The notes: generated from the sequence alone by a model not told the origin. A stretch of 64,000 bases of DNA from Saccharicrinis sp963667815 (GCA_963667815.1 OY764020.1), one strand, 5' to 3'. Shown: positions 54,239 to 64,000, numbered from the stretch's first letter. A program made the numbers and translations.

Positions 54239-57200
54239 TTACGATTTATGAATTTCTTGTCTATATACTGTTGGTGAAATGCCATATTGTTTTTTAAAGC
54301 TGTAACCAAAGTAGCTCATGTCGGTAAAGCCACATTTGTAGCCAATTTCTGAAATGGTTAAATTTGTTTCTTCTAGTAGTTGAACAGCTCTTAATAGTCG
54401 CATTTTTTTAATAAAAGCATTAGGATTTAATTCAACTGCTTGAGTTAATTTTCGATATAACATTGAGTTACTAACATTAACTTCTTTAGCCAATTGCTTA
54501 ACTGTAAATTCAGGATCCGACAAGTATTTTTCTACTACTTTATTGACATCGTTTAAAAACTTGTTATGAACTTCATTTTTTTCTAATCCATTTTTAATTT
54601 CATTCTTACCTTTTGGAAGAGCCTGATTTTTTTGCTCTATCAGATTTTGAACTCTTAATAATAAAGTATTAATATTAATAGGAATAGGAATATAGCTATC
54701 GGCTCCTACTTTATAACTTAATGCTCTTTCCTCTTCTGAAGGACGACCCGATAAAAGAATGAAAGGAATATACACTTCTTTTTTACTCTTCTTTATTTCT
54801 TTACATATTTCTATCCCTGAAATATTTGTTGTGGCATTATTAGATATGACAAGATCTACGGTATGTTGCTCAATATATTTAAGTCCACGTTGACCATTAC
54901 CAGCTTCCTTCATATTAAAGTATGGATTTAGTTGGTTAACTAATACACTTCTTAAATCAGCATCGGGTTCAATAATCAGTATTGTTGCACGTTCTTTCTT
55001 GTTTTGATTTAAATTTTTCAAACTTGTTATTATCTCTTCCTCAATTGTGAGTGTATTTTTTAAGAAATCCATCTTTCGAGTTTGTTTTTCCTGTTCCTGA
55101 TTTGAGTAGGATTCTTTTGAAACCGGAATACGAAATAATATTCCAATTAAGTTTTTACTTTGTTCTTCGGGCCATAATTCACCTTTATGAAGTTCAATCA
55201 TTTGTTTTGTAATAGCCATTCCAATTCCAAAATCCTTTGAAAGATTAAATTCTTCGCTGTCTGCACTTAAATCTTCCTGAACGGTTTTATATGCATCAGA
55301 AGCAGTTGTGTAAGTCAATGAAAATGTAGCGTAATTGCCATTGTTTTCCTTACTTGTTGATACGGTTAATGTAATACTTCCTTTATAAGATGTATGCTTG
55401 ATGGCAAAAGCTATCAAATTATAGAGAACAATATCAATTTTTTCTTCATCAAAATAGGTAGATGTAGTATTGAAATGGTATTCCGTTTTGAAGAAAATTT
55501 CTTTTTTTTGCATTAATAGCTCAAAGCTTTTTACTACTTCTTCAACCAGATCTTTCAGATTATGCTTATCAACTGAAATGGTGGATTTTTGTATCTCTTC
55601 TGAGCTATAATAAAGTAATTGTTTAGTATATCGAATCAGTCGGTGGATGTTTTTATGGGCCAGATTTAAATCTCTTTCATTTGGAGCAGCTTTTTTATTT
55701 TTCCAATTCTGAATAAATACATATAATATATTTAAAGGTGTTGCTAATTCATTGGATATATTTGCAAAAAGCTGTTTTTTGAAATCTAGTAGTTTTTCTG
55801 ATTTTTCATGTTCAATGTGTTCTATTTCAAGGGCTCGGGCTAGTTTTTGACTTTGATGCTCTTTACGTATATAGTAAAATAATGCGGACATAAGTACAAT
55901 AATATAAAATACTATAGCATACCATGTTTCATAAATTGCGGGATGCACTACTATAGTAAATTTTCGTGGCTGTTGTTGCCATAAACCATTATTGTTTGAC
56001 GCATTGTAAAGAAAGGTGTAGGAACCTGGTTTTAAATTGGCGTAAGTTACAGTGCGTGAATTTGCATCGGCATTTCGCATTTCATTATCTACACCTAATA
56101 GTTGAGTAGCATATAAGTTATTTTGCGGATCAGAATATGAAAGTGCACTTAAGGTAAATGATATGCTGTTTTCTTTATGAGTCAATTCTATATTTGATTG
56201 AAGAAAGTTTATTGGTTTTTCTTTATTTCCAATTTGTAATTTGGTAATTTCAGGTGTTGGGATATATGGATTACTATGAATTTCAGAAGGATTAAAATAA
56301 TTAAAGCCTTTGTTTCCACCAAATATCAAATCTCCATTTTTGGTTTTAAATACAGCATTTCGAATAAACTGATTACTTTGCAATCCATTAGCTTGCGAAA
56401 AAATCCAACTTTGAGAATGAGACGTGGAGTGTTGATATTTTATTAATCCATGGTTGGTCGAAATCCATAAATTTTTGTTGTCATCTTCACACAAGCCATT
56501 TATTACATCGTTCATTGTGTCAATCCCGTTATCCATTAAATAGAATTGTTCATCATGGTTTTGTTTGCAAAGAAGACCTCCTCCTGCTGTACCAGCCCAA
56601 ATTGTATTTTGTGAATCCTCGTAAAGAACCATGATTTGGTTTGTGCTTAGGTGATGTTTACCTTCTTCATTATAACCATAATGATCAAAAGTAACGGGAA
56701 AATGGCTATTAATATCCGAAGTTAATAGATTTATCCCTTTATCCTGAGTCGCAATCCAAATTTGATTTTTTGAATCCTTTATTATGTTTGTTATTTGGTC
56801 ACTACTTAAGCTGTTGTTTTCGTTTTGATATCTGTAATTAACTATGCTAAAATTACGTAAGTCAATTGGTTTGTGAGGTATGATTTTAAATACACCCTTT
56901 TCTGTACCGACCCATATATTTCCAATTTGATCTTCTATGATAGAGGATACCATTTCACCTTCAAAACCATAGTCTTTATTATCTTTATTAATCATGACAT
57001 AATTTCCGGTTGTCGGATTCATCTTAATAACACCAAGGTATCTTGTTCCCAACCATAAAAAACCATGTGAGTCCCAAAAAAAACAATTAATTGAATTTAA
57101 TTCTTCAGGTAAATGACTATATGGTTCTTGTTCCTGAAAAGATTTGAATTTTCTTTTAGCTAAATCATAAATCCCAAAACCTAGACCTCTGACACCTATT

Positions 57201-58375
57201 AATAATCGATTTTGTTTATCATAAGTAAACGAAGTAACAGTTTGACTATATACCTTTGAATTTAAAAGCGGAATATCGTAAGGATTAAATAATCTGGTGA
57301 CAGGATCCCAAACACTTACTCCTGTATATGTTCCACACCACATTAAGCCTGACTTGTCTCGACAAACAGAATAAACCTCATATTGAGGAATTGATTTAAC
57401 TTCTTTTTTATTGACGCTCAGCTGATCAAATTTTGGATCTTTTGTATAGGGATTTTCAACTTTGATAATTCCACCAGGACTGCCCAGCCATATGTTGTTG
57501 TCATTGTCAAATTCAATATCATATATAATAAATTCCTTTTTTTCCTGATTTATTAATTTTGTGTCAATTAATCTTCCATCAGGAGCCATTCTAAACCTCA
57601 AAAGTCCTTTTCCCCATAATCCAACCCAATAAAAATGTTGATTATCTTCTTTTATACAAAAGGGAGAGGATTCACGGAAATTTATATTATCGCCAATGTT
57701 TAACCATGATTTAAAGAGCTGTAAGCGTTCGTTAATTAACATCAAATTTCCTTCCCATGTACATATCCAAATATTTCCTTTAGTATCACAATACACTTTT
57801 GTAATCCATTCTGAAACCATATCCATATTTTTAGATGCTTTTGAATAATGTTGTAATTCAGAGTAATCAATAGAGTATTTGTAAACACCACTTCCAGCTG
57901 TTCCAATCCATAAATTACGTTCATGGTCAATTGCAATAGAATTTATTAAACAGTATGAACTATTGTTTCCCCATTCATTTTCAATTGGATTAAAAAAGCT
58001 GAATTCTTCAGTGAGTAAATCAAATTTGGCAATCCCATGATCAGTAGCACACCAAAGGTACTGTGGATTATCTTGGGTTATATCCATAAAGGTATTGGTG
58101 ATCAGACCTTTATTTAGATATTTGGATGTAGTGAATGTTTTAAACTCATACCCATCGAAACGGAACAGACCTTCAGTTGTGGCAAACCACATAAATCCCT
58201 GCTTATCCTGAAATACTTTTTTTACTTCTTCTGATGATAAGCCTTCGTTACTTGACAACATATAAGAGATAGTATTATCCTCCTGTTGAGCCTGAATATT
58301 AATTATAGAAGGGCATATAAGTATGAACAATAAATATAGTTTATATAGTAATGTAGTATTATTCTTCTTCAGCAT
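54239..58375 (-). CDS. hybrid two-component sensor with degenerate kinase and receiver domains
   Basis: A 1378-residue HTCS-type protein: signal peptide 1-29, Reg_prop propellers (about 35-730), Y_Y_Y domain, membrane helix near 818-838, then HisKA/HATPase-like, receiver-like and AraC domains (two HTH motifs ending in TVYRQEI). The H-box reads NISNELATPL, with Asn875 in place of the phospho-accepting His. The N-box reads NLIAFAIKHT with Phe where Asn binds Mg-ATP, and no DxGxG box is seen. The receiver reads DLVISNNATT with Asn1179 for the phospho-Asp, and PIP where K-P is expected. The sensor and DNA-binding ends look intact. It is divergent from the lipoprotein-SusC-SusD operon it presumably regulates. 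Confidence 0.92.
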   Translation of the reverse strand: MLKKNNTTLLYKLYLLFILICPSIINIQAQQEDNTISYMLSSNEGLSSEEVKKVFQDKQGFMWFATTEGLFRFDGYEFKTFTTSKYLNKGLITNTFMDITQDNPQYLWCATDHGIAKFDLLTEEFSFFNPIENEWGNNSSYCLINSIAIDHERNLWIGTAGSGVYKYSIDYSELQHYSKASKNMDMVSEWITKVYCDTKGNIWICTWEGNLMLINERLQLFKSWLNIGDNINFRESSPFCIKEDNQHFYWVGLWGKGLLRFRMAPDGRLIDTKLINQEKKEFIIYDIEFDNDNNIWLGSPGGIIKVENPYTKDPKFDQLSVNKKEVKSIPQYEVYSVCRDKSGLMWCGTYTGVSVWDPVTRLFNPYDIPLLNSKVYSQTVTSFTYDKQNRLLIGVRGLGFGIYDLAKRKFKSFQEQEPYSHLPEELNSINCFFWDSHGFLWLGTRYLGVIKMNPTTGNYVMINKDNKDYGFEGEMVSSIIEDQIGNIWVGTEKGVFKIIPHKPIDLRNFSIVNYRYQNENNSLSSDQITNIIKDSKNQIWIATQDKGINLLTSDINSHFPVTFDHYGYNEEGKHHLSTNQIMVLYEDSQNTIWAGTAGGGLLCKQNHDEQFYLMDNGIDTMNDVINGLCEDDNKNLWISTNHGLIKYQHSTSHSQSWIFSQANGLQSNQFIRNAVFKTKNGDLIFGGNKGFNYFNPSEIHSNPYIPTPEITKLQIGNKEKPINFLQSNIELTHKENSISFTLSALSYSDPQNNLYATQLLGVDNEMRNADANSRTVTYANLKPGSYTFLYNASNNNGLWQQQPRKFTIVVHPAIYETWYAIVFYIIVLMSALFYYIRKEHQSQKLARALEIEHIEHEKSEKLLDFKKQLFANISNELATPLNILYVFIQNWKNKKAAPNERDLNLAHKNIHRLIRYTKQLLYYSSEEIQKSTISVDKHNLKDLVEEVVKSFELLMQKKEIFFKTEYHFNTTSTYFDEEKIDIVLYNLIAFAIKHTSYKGSITLTVSTSKENNGNYATFSLTYTTASDAYKTVQEDLSADSEEFNLSKDFGIGMAITKQMIELHKGELWPEEQSKNLIGILFRIPVSKESYSNQEQEKQTRKMDFLKNTLTIEEEIITSLKNLNQNKKERATILIIEPDADLRSVLVNQLNPYFNMKEAGNGQRGLKYIEQHTVDLVISNNATTNISGIEICKEIKKSKKEVYIPFILLSGRPSEEERALSYKVGADSYIPIPININTLLLRVQNLIEQKNQALPKGKNEIKNGLEKNEVHNKFLNDVNKVVEKYLSDPEFTVKQLAKEVNVSNSMLYRKLTQAVELNPNAFIKKMRLLRAVQLLEETNLTISEIGYKCGFTDMSYFGYSFKKQYGISPTVYRQEIHKS

Positions 58376-58726
58376 ATTCTCAAATATCTTATAATTTTTA
58401 TTTGAAGTGTACTAATAAAAATCAATTTTAACTTCGAAATAAGTTACTTTTTTAAAATATTTTAAGACTTAAGGTAATTTATGTTGTCGAATATTGTTCA
58501 GTCTTTTAAATTAATGTGAATTATAATTCATACAATAATTGTAAGGAGCGGTAAATGAGGTGTTAAGTGTGATTTTCTAGATGGTTTAATAATTCTTTAA
58601 ATGAATGCATAATTATAATATATGAATGAATAACAAGAGTTGTTCCGGGCATTATAACGTTTATTTGTCGTATTAGTTTCAAATAAATAACATTGATTGT
58701 TAAATAAATCTAAAAAACAGATTAGT
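58376..58726. other. divergent spacer upstream of the second SusCD operon
   Basis: 351 very AT-rich bases between the degenerate sensor and the lipoprotein gene. It must hold both promoters and the sensor's AraC-domain sites. I could not place a consensus TTTG-N19-TAnnTTTG here with confidence. No gene was seen. Confidence 0.5.
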
Positions 58727-60160
58727 ATGAAAAAATGGTTTTCAGTTTGGAAGCTGATGATGTGTTTGACACTTCTAATAATGGTTTCCTGTGATGACGA
58801 TGATGAAAAATCCTGGATGGCAACAACAGATCCTACCCTGAACTTATCTACTGATAATATACATAGTGAGCAGGGGAGAACATTTGTAATTGAAGGTAGT
58901 ATAGCAGACGAAGTTGGTCTTAAATCAATTCGATTAAACATTGATGAATGGTATCTTGATAAAACAATAGAATTGTATACCGATGATGAAGTAATAAAAG
59001 ATTATGACCTGAGTTATAGTTTTGAAATTCCGGAAGATGCTGAGGATAAACAATTTTATATTGATGTAGAAGTTACTAATTTAGGCGGTTTAACTACAAA
59101 AAAAACATTAAGTGTTTTTATGGATGGGGATTTTAACAATCCAACAATTACAGTAGGTAGTCCTGCTGATGGATTGACCATTGATCCATCTGAAGAAACA
59201 TTACTTGAATTATCATGTACATTAAATGATGATCGTCAACTTGGTTACCTGGTTGTAGAAGAAGAGATGTTAAATCTTTACGATAGTATTTCTTTTGAAG
59301 GAACGGGATTAACTTCTTATGATTATTTAAAAACAGTTACTTTACCTGCAGAAGTGCATAAATACTCATTTAATTTTACAGTAGCAGATAGTGCAGGCTT
59401 GGTTGTTACAACAAGCCGATCTGTAGATGCTTCTTTTGTATATCAGAAAATGTATTTAGCAGATGTTGAAACTGACGCTGAATTGGTGTCAGATTTATTT
59501 GGTGTTCCTATGCTTATTACTACTACCGGATCTAACTTATTTGAGGCAGAATATTATTCAGCTGAGGCTAACACAGAAGTAAGATTTATTCCTCAGACTT
59601 CAAGTTTTGCTCCTCATTGTTTCGGTATTGATCCTTCTGACTCAGAAAAACTTATTGATTCTCAGGATGCTTTACCAATCGTTTTACCAGAGGTAGGGTA
59701 TTACAGAATAAGTATCGATATTACTAATTTAACTTATAGCTACGAAAAATTCACTCCTGATTATTGGTATTTCGAATCACAAACAGAATATCCTGACGAT
59801 GACGATTACATCAGTTCATCATGGATTGGAGAATTGGGTATTGTTGGAAAAGGATTCCCTGAGTACCCTGATCAAAGCTGGTCTACAGCTAATCCTATCA
59901 CATTTGATAGAGATCCGGAGAATCTTTATCGTTTTACAAAAACATTAGATATAGAAGGATCTGTAGAGATGATTTTCCAACCTCAACATCCTTGGGGATG
60001 GTGGCCAGAACCATTTTGGAGATTTGATAAAGCAGTTGATCCGGAAACAACGGTGTTAAAAGGAGGTGATAATGTTTCAATGGAAGTAAGCGTTCGCACT
60101 ACTTACACAATAACTTTCGACAGTTACCTGAATAGAGCAAAAGCTGTTAAAGTAGAATAA
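58727..60160 (+). CDS. SusE/F-like surface lipoprotein
   Basis: A 477-residue lipoprotein when started at the ATG at 58727 (the frame is open from a TTG at 58697, but the signal peptide begins at MKKWFSVW). Lipobox cysteine C22 (IMVSC) is followed by DDDDE, a Bacteroidetes surface-export type signal. Residues about 40-135 are an Ig-like/DUF4625-type domain and about 140-230 a second. The C-terminal 230 residues resemble SusE/SusF glycan-binding modules (TEVRFIPQTSSFAPHCFGID; VEMIFQPQHPWGWWPEPFW, rich in exposed Trp). It precedes SusC, whereas SusE/F genes usually follow SusD. A hairpin separates it from SusC. Confidence 0.7.
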   Translation: MKKWFSVWKLMMCLTLLIMVSCDDDDEKSWMATTDPTLNLSTDNIHSEQGRTFVIEGSIADEVGLKSIRLNIDEWYLDKTIELYTDDEVIKDYDLSYSFEIPEDAEDKQFYIDVEVTNLGGLTTKKTLSVFMDGDFNNPTITVGSPADGLTIDPSEETLLELSCTLNDDRQLGYLVVEEEMLNLYDSISFEGTGLTSYDYLKTVTLPAEVHKYSFNFTVADSAGLVVTTSRSVDASFVYQKMYLADVETDAELVSDLFGVPMLITTTGSNLFEAEYYSAEANTEVRFIPQTSSFAPHCFGIDPSDSEKLIDSQDALPIVLPEVGYYRISIDITNLTYSYEKFTPDYWYFESQTEYPDDDDYISSSWIGELGIVGKGFPEYPDQSWSTANPITFDRDPENLYRFTKTLDIEGSVEMIFQPQHPWGWWPEPFWRFDKAVDPETTVLKGGDNVSMEVSVRTTYTITFDSYLNRAKAVKVE

Positions 60161-60169
60161 AGAACTATA

Positions 60170-60201
60170 ATAATACCGGCACAATATTTTGCCGGTATTA
60201 T
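60170..60201 (+). terminator. hairpin between lipoprotein and SusC genes
   Basis: ATAATACCGGCA (60170-60181) pairs perfectly with TGCCGGTATTAT (60190-60201) over an 8-base loop. A T-run is absent (AAACAATAT follows). It may be a partial terminator or an RNA-processing or stability element that sets the lipoprotein:SusC ratio. Confidence 0.6.
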
Positions 60202-60236
60202 AAACAATATCTTAAATAATATTCAAATTTATTAGA

Positions 60237-63200
60237 ATGAAAAGATTATTATATACTAAGTTAGGATTAATATCCTTACTTCTTTTGAGTAGTGTCTTCG
60301 CATTTGCTCAAGGAAAAAAAATTGAGGGTAAAATTACAGACGAGAATAGTGCTGGTATTCCCGGAGTTTCTATTGTAATACAAGGAACTACTAATGGTAC
60401 TATTACAGATTTTGATGGTTTGTACTATTTAAATGCTTCTGTAGGAGATACCCTGAGTGTTAGTTTTATTGGATATAAAACTCAATCAATTATTATTAAT
60501 TCTTCAACTTCAACATATGATATAGTAATGGTTGAAGAAAGTGTAGCTCTTAATGAGGTAGTAGCTATTGGTTATGGTAAAGCAAAGAAAAAAGATCTTA
60601 CCAGTGCTATTTCATCAGTAGAAGGAGATGCTATAAAAACAATGAGCGTTGGTAATCCTGTTGAGGCATTACAAGGTAAAGCGCCAGGTATCCAAGTTAC
60701 AGCCGGGGGTGGTGCTCCGGGGAATGCTCCTAAAGTTTTGGTTAGGGGATTTACATCAATTAATCTGGATACTGATCCGTTGTATGTAGTTGATGGAGTA
60801 CCTATGGGGACAAACTTAAATTTCCTTAATGCAAACGAAATAGAAAGAATGGATGTATTAAAGGATGCATCAGCTTCAGCTATTTATGGTAGTAGAGCTT
60901 CTAATGGTGTTATCTTAATTACAACCAAAAAAGGTAAGGATGGTAAAACAAGCTTTTCTGCAGATTTAAGCTACGGAGTCCAAAGTTTTAAAAAGCCATA
61001 CGATATGGCTGATGCAACTGAATATGCTCAGATTATGAATCAGTCATTAAATAACGCAGGACTGGATGATCGCTTTGATGATCCATCTTCATTAGGTAAA
61101 GGAACTGACTGGTGGGGAGCTGGAGTTAATAAACTATCTCCTCAAACTAATTTCTCTTTACAGGCAAGTGGTGGTACTGAAAAATATAAATATGCTGTTT
61201 CTTTAAGTTATTACGATCAGGAATCTTTTTATAACTCAGGAGAATGGGAGAGATTTACGGGACGAATTAGCCTGGATTGGAAATTTTCAGATAAAGTGAA
61301 GGCAGGAGTAATGATTAATCCTCGTCGTGAGAGATGGGATAACACACCTAGTTGGTACCAGGATTATTTATTGATCGACCCAATTACGCCTATTTATCGT
61401 CCTGAAGCAGAGCAGGCAGGGTTAAATGAATATAGTATTTATCAACGTTCATACTATACTTATGTGTGGAATCCAATTGCAAGAGATGCTCGTAATTTCG
61501 GAAATGGAGGATATTATGCTGCAGCTTCAAATTTATATGTTGCATATGAACCGATTAAAGATTTAGAGATTAAATCTCAGATTAGTGGAGATTTTAAGTT
61601 TAATCATTCCGATGATTTTGTTCCTGATTTTGTTATTGATGGAGCACATGAATGGAATGCTGTTAATAGTGTTTCAAGAGATTATCAGTTTGATAAGTAT
61701 TGGAACTGGACAAATACAGCAACTTATACCATGAAAAAGGCCAATCATAATTTAACAACTCTGATTGGTGCCACTCTTGAAAAATGGAACTATAGTAATG
61801 TTGAAGGTACAAAAGAAAATATACCAAATAATTCAGAATTATTAAGAGAACTTGATGCTGCTACGACTAATGATAAAATTTATGGTAATGAATGGGGAAA
61901 TTCGTTAGAGTCATTTTTAGGTCGTGTTTCTTATAACTACTTAGGAAAATATTATTTAACAGGAACATATCGTATTGATGGTTCTTCCAAATTTTTGGGT
62001 GACAATAAATGGGGTGCTTTCCCATCTGCTTCTGTAGCATGGCGTATTTCAGACGAATCATTCATGAGTAGTTTGAACTTTTTAGATGATATGAAAATAC
62101 GTTTTGGATGGGGACGTTTAGGTAATCAGGGATTGGATAATGGATTATTCTTATCTACCTTAAGTACAGGTTATTATATTATGGGCGATGATGCAACAGT
62201 TGTTAATACAACTGCTCCAAGCCTTGTTGCTAATGAAGATTTGAAATGGGAAACTGTTGAAGATATTAATATTGGTGCTGATTATACAATGTTAAACAAT
62301 AAACTTACAGGTTCTATTGAGTATTTTCAGAAAAAGACAATTGACATGTTATTTAATATGCCTTATCCTTATTATAGTGGATATCCTAGTTATGCTTCAA
62401 TCATGTCAAATATTGGATCAATGAAATCATCAGGTTGGGAATTTGCCATAAGTTATCATGATAAAGTAGGAGAATTAGATTACAACGTTACTTTAACTGC
62501 AATGACTGGTCAGGTTGAAATGACAAAACTCTCAAATACAGCTCCTGTTGTTTATGGAGATAATGAAAAAACAAAAACTGTTGTAGGTGATGAGCCAGGT
62601 TATTATTATGGTTATAAAACAGACGGTTTATTTCAAAATCAGTTTGAAGTAAATTCTCATAGTAATGATAACGGAACATTGCTACAGCCATATGCTCAAC
62701 CTGGAGATGTTCGTTTTGTTGACGTAAATGGAGATGGGGAACTAACAGGTGAAGACCGTACTAAAATAGGTAGTCCATGGCCTGACTTTACAACCGGTTT
62801 AAATATCAGCTTATCTTATAAAGGCTTTGATTTTCTTGCAAACCTTTATGCTAGTGTAGGCAATGAATTAGTTAACGATATTAAAGATGATTTATATAGC
62901 ACAACAGCTTCTGAAAGTAACGTTAAATCAGGATTGTTAAGTAAGGCATGGCATGGAGAAGGAACAAGCAATAGTATTCCAAGAGTTTCACATGTAGATA
63001 ACAATCAAAACTATACCAGATTTAGTGATTTTTATGTTGAAGATGGATCTTTCTTACGTCTAAAAAATATTCAGTTAGGTTATACACTTCCGGGAAGTAT
63101 TTCAGGAAAAGTTGGTTTAAAAAGATGTAGGATTTATGTGTCAGGACAAAACCTATTGACAGTGACAAAATACGAAGGTGTAGAACCTGAGGTTGGTGGC

Positions 63201-63281
63201 AATGCTCTTAATTCAGGTTTTGGTGGATGGACATATCCAGTTTTACCTACTTACCTTGTAGGATTAAATATTAATTTTTAA
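60237..63281 (+). CDS. SusC/RagA-family TonB-dependent transporter (second locus)
   Basis: A 1014-residue outer-membrane transporter, signal peptide 1-24 (AFAQ). CarboxypepD_reg-like domain (KIEGKITDENSAGIPGVSIV, about 28-100), plug (AIGYGKAKKKDLTSAISSV, ALQGKAPGIQVTAGGGAPG, PLYVVDGVPMGTNLN) and barrel ending in GLNINF. It would import oligosaccharides in partnership with the SusD gene 34 bases downstream. The substrate is not deducible because the enzyme genes lie beyond the window. Confidence 0.95.
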   Translation: MKRLLYTKLGLISLLLLSSVFAFAQGKKIEGKITDENSAGIPGVSIVIQGTTNGTITDFDGLYYLNASVGDTLSVSFIGYKTQSIIINSSTSTYDIVMVEESVALNEVVAIGYGKAKKKDLTSAISSVEGDAIKTMSVGNPVEALQGKAPGIQVTAGGGAPGNAPKVLVRGFTSINLDTDPLYVVDGVPMGTNLNFLNANEIERMDVLKDASASAIYGSRASNGVILITTKKGKDGKTSFSADLSYGVQSFKKPYDMADATEYAQIMNQSLNNAGLDDRFDDPSSLGKGTDWWGAGVNKLSPQTNFSLQASGGTEKYKYAVSLSYYDQESFYNSGEWERFTGRISLDWKFSDKVKAGVMINPRRERWDNTPSWYQDYLLIDPITPIYRPEAEQAGLNEYSIYQRSYYTYVWNPIARDARNFGNGGYYAAASNLYVAYEPIKDLEIKSQISGDFKFNHSDDFVPDFVIDGAHEWNAVNSVSRDYQFDKYWNWTNTATYTMKKANHNLTTLIGATLEKWNYSNVEGTKENIPNNSELLRELDAATTNDKIYGNEWGNSLESFLGRVSYNYLGKYYLTGTYRIDGSSKFLGDNKWGAFPSASVAWRISDESFMSSLNFLDDMKIRFGWGRLGNQGLDNGLFLSTLSTGYYIMGDDATVVNTTAPSLVANEDLKWETVEDINIGADYTMLNNKLTGSIEYFQKKTIDMLFNMPYPYYSGYPSYASIMSNIGSMKSSGWEFAISYHDKVGELDYNVTLTAMTGQVEMTKLSNTAPVVYGDNEKTKTVVGDEPGYYYGYKTDGLFQNQFEVNSHSNDNGTLLQPYAQPGDVRFVDVNGDGELTGEDRTKIGSPWPDFTTGLNISLSYKGFDFLANLYASVGNELVNDIKDDLYSTTASESNVKSGLLSKAWHGEGTSNSIPRVSHVDNNQNYTRFSDFYVEDGSFLRLKNIQLGYTLPGSISGKVGLKRCRIYVSGQNLLTVTKYEGVEPEVGGNALNSGFGGWTYPVLPTYLVGLNINF

Positions 63282-63315
63282 TCGAACATTCCATTATTGA
63301 TTAAATAGAGAAACC

Positions 63316-64000
63316 ATGAAGAAAAATAAATATATAATTCTTTTAGCAGTTCTTTTGGGAATGCTAACATCTTGTGAAGATTTTATAGATATAGAAAATA
63401 AAGGAAAACAAACAATTGATAATTACTTTCAAACCACTGACGAATGTGAGGCATACGTGAATGGTTTATACCAAAGCTTAACTTTTTATAGCGATTGGTG
63501 GAAGCAATATTTATTCATTTCCAACAATATGGCCAGTGATGATGCATGGATGGGGAACCTTAGTCAGGATCCGGGTGATGCATATCCATTTGCTCACTAT
63601 ACCATTGATGCTTCAAATGCACCGTCAAAGTTAGTGGATCAATATGTTCACGATTATTATCATATTAATAATTGTAATATTGCGCTTGAGAACCTACCAT
63701 CATCTCCTGTTGAAGAGGATTTGAAGAACAGATATATGGCTGAAGTTAAATTTTTAAGAGCCTTTACGTATTGGGAGCTAATTCAAAATTTTGGAGACGT
63801 AGTTTTAATGACTCAGCCAGAGGGAACTTCAAGTTTAAATAAAACACGTTCTCCTAAAGCTGATGTTTATGCTCAAGTTGTAACTGATTTACAAGAAGCA
63901 GCTGCTGTTTTACCATCAAGATTTACTGGTGAAAATGTGGGAAGAGCAACTAAGTATGCTTGTCATGCATTGTTAGCACGTACTTATTTGTATATGGAAG
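63316..64000 (+). CDS. SusD/RagB-family lipoprotein, truncated at the window edge
   Basis: The ATG at 63316 opens a frame of 228 codons to the edge. Lipobox cysteine C20 (MLTSC) is followed by EDFIDIENKG. Typical SusD_N sequence follows: TTDECEAYVNGLYQSL, AEVKFLRAFTYWELIQNFGDV and ATKYACHALLARTYLYME. It is the surface glycan-binding partner of the upstream SusC. The C-terminal RagB half lies outside. Confidence 0.93.
   Translation, partial: MKKNKYIILLAVLLGMLTSCEDFIDIENKGKQTIDNYFQTTDECEAYVNGLYQSLTFYSDWWKQYLFISNNMASDDAWMGNLSQDPGDAYPFAHYTIDASNAPSKLVDQYVHDYYHINNCNIALENLPSSPVEEDLKNRYMAEVKFLRAFTYWELIQNFGDVVLMTQPEGTSSLNKTRSPKADVYAQVVTDLQEAAAVLPSRFTGENVGRATKYACHALLARTYLYME

Noticed and set aside
1..64000. 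CRISPR arrays, tRNA or rRNA genes, riboswitches
   Set aside because: No regularly spaced direct repeats, cloverleaf-like segments or recognisable aptamer cores were seen on either strand by eye; weak candidates were not reported.

Overview
This is a low-GC chromosomal segment from a member of the Bacteroidetes, most likely a Bacteroidales or Marinilabiliales-type polysaccharide degrader. The evidence is SusC/SusD pairs, two hybrid two-component sensors, many SPII lipoproteins with an S-C lipobox, TAnnTTTG promoter elements and a T9SS-type C-terminal domain. No tRNA, rRNA or CRISPR array was seen. The window opens and closes inside genes: an AraC-type regulator at the left edge and a SusD homologue at the right edge.

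Positions 1-10.6 kb hold small regulator-plus-effector units. They are a DUF169/MarR operon with its own palindromic operator, an acyltransferase, a VOC protein divergent from an AraC regulator, a deoxyribonucleotidase divergent from a DeoR regulator, and an HxlR regulator divergent from a redox cluster. That cluster contains an MdaB-like quinone reductase, an exported DJ-1/PfpI-SRPBCC fusion, a 3-hydroxyisobutyrate-dehydrogenase-like protein and a flavodoxin-fold reductase.

Positions 10.6-13.5 kb are an insertion-sequence scar. It has an intact IS1182-family element, the last 33 codons of a HU gene, a decayed IS6-family copy, and the C-terminal stub of a probable beta-helix carbohydrate-active protein.

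Positions 13.6-50 kb are a large pectin utilisation region. They encode GH95, three CE8 pectin methylesterases (one a 1250-residue multidomain T9SS cargo), a CE7-like acetyl esterase, two further esterases, a complete hybrid two-component sensor, SusC, SusD, a DUF5123-like surface lipoprotein, PL1 pectate lyase, GH105, GH43, GH28 and GH3. A RES/Xre toxin-antitoxin pair, an EamA exporter and an Lrp-type regulator sit inside it. The inferred order of action is de-esterification at or outside the cell surface, backbone cleavage by PL1 and GH28, SusCD import, then GH105/GH43/GH95/GH3 trimming.

At 50.1-51.6 kb a second IS6-family copy lies in the same orientation as the first. It is wedged between an RHS remnant and the N-terminal fragment of another GH95. 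The roughly 37-kb pectin region is therefore bracketed by two directly repeated, now inactive, IS6 copies, which suggests an old composite mobile unit.

Positions 51.7-64 kb contain an intact HU gene, an AraC/LysE pair, a second hybrid two-component sensor, and the start of a second polysaccharide locus (lipoprotein, SusC, SusD). The second sensor lacks the phospho-acceptor His, the receiver Asp and several ATP-binding residues.
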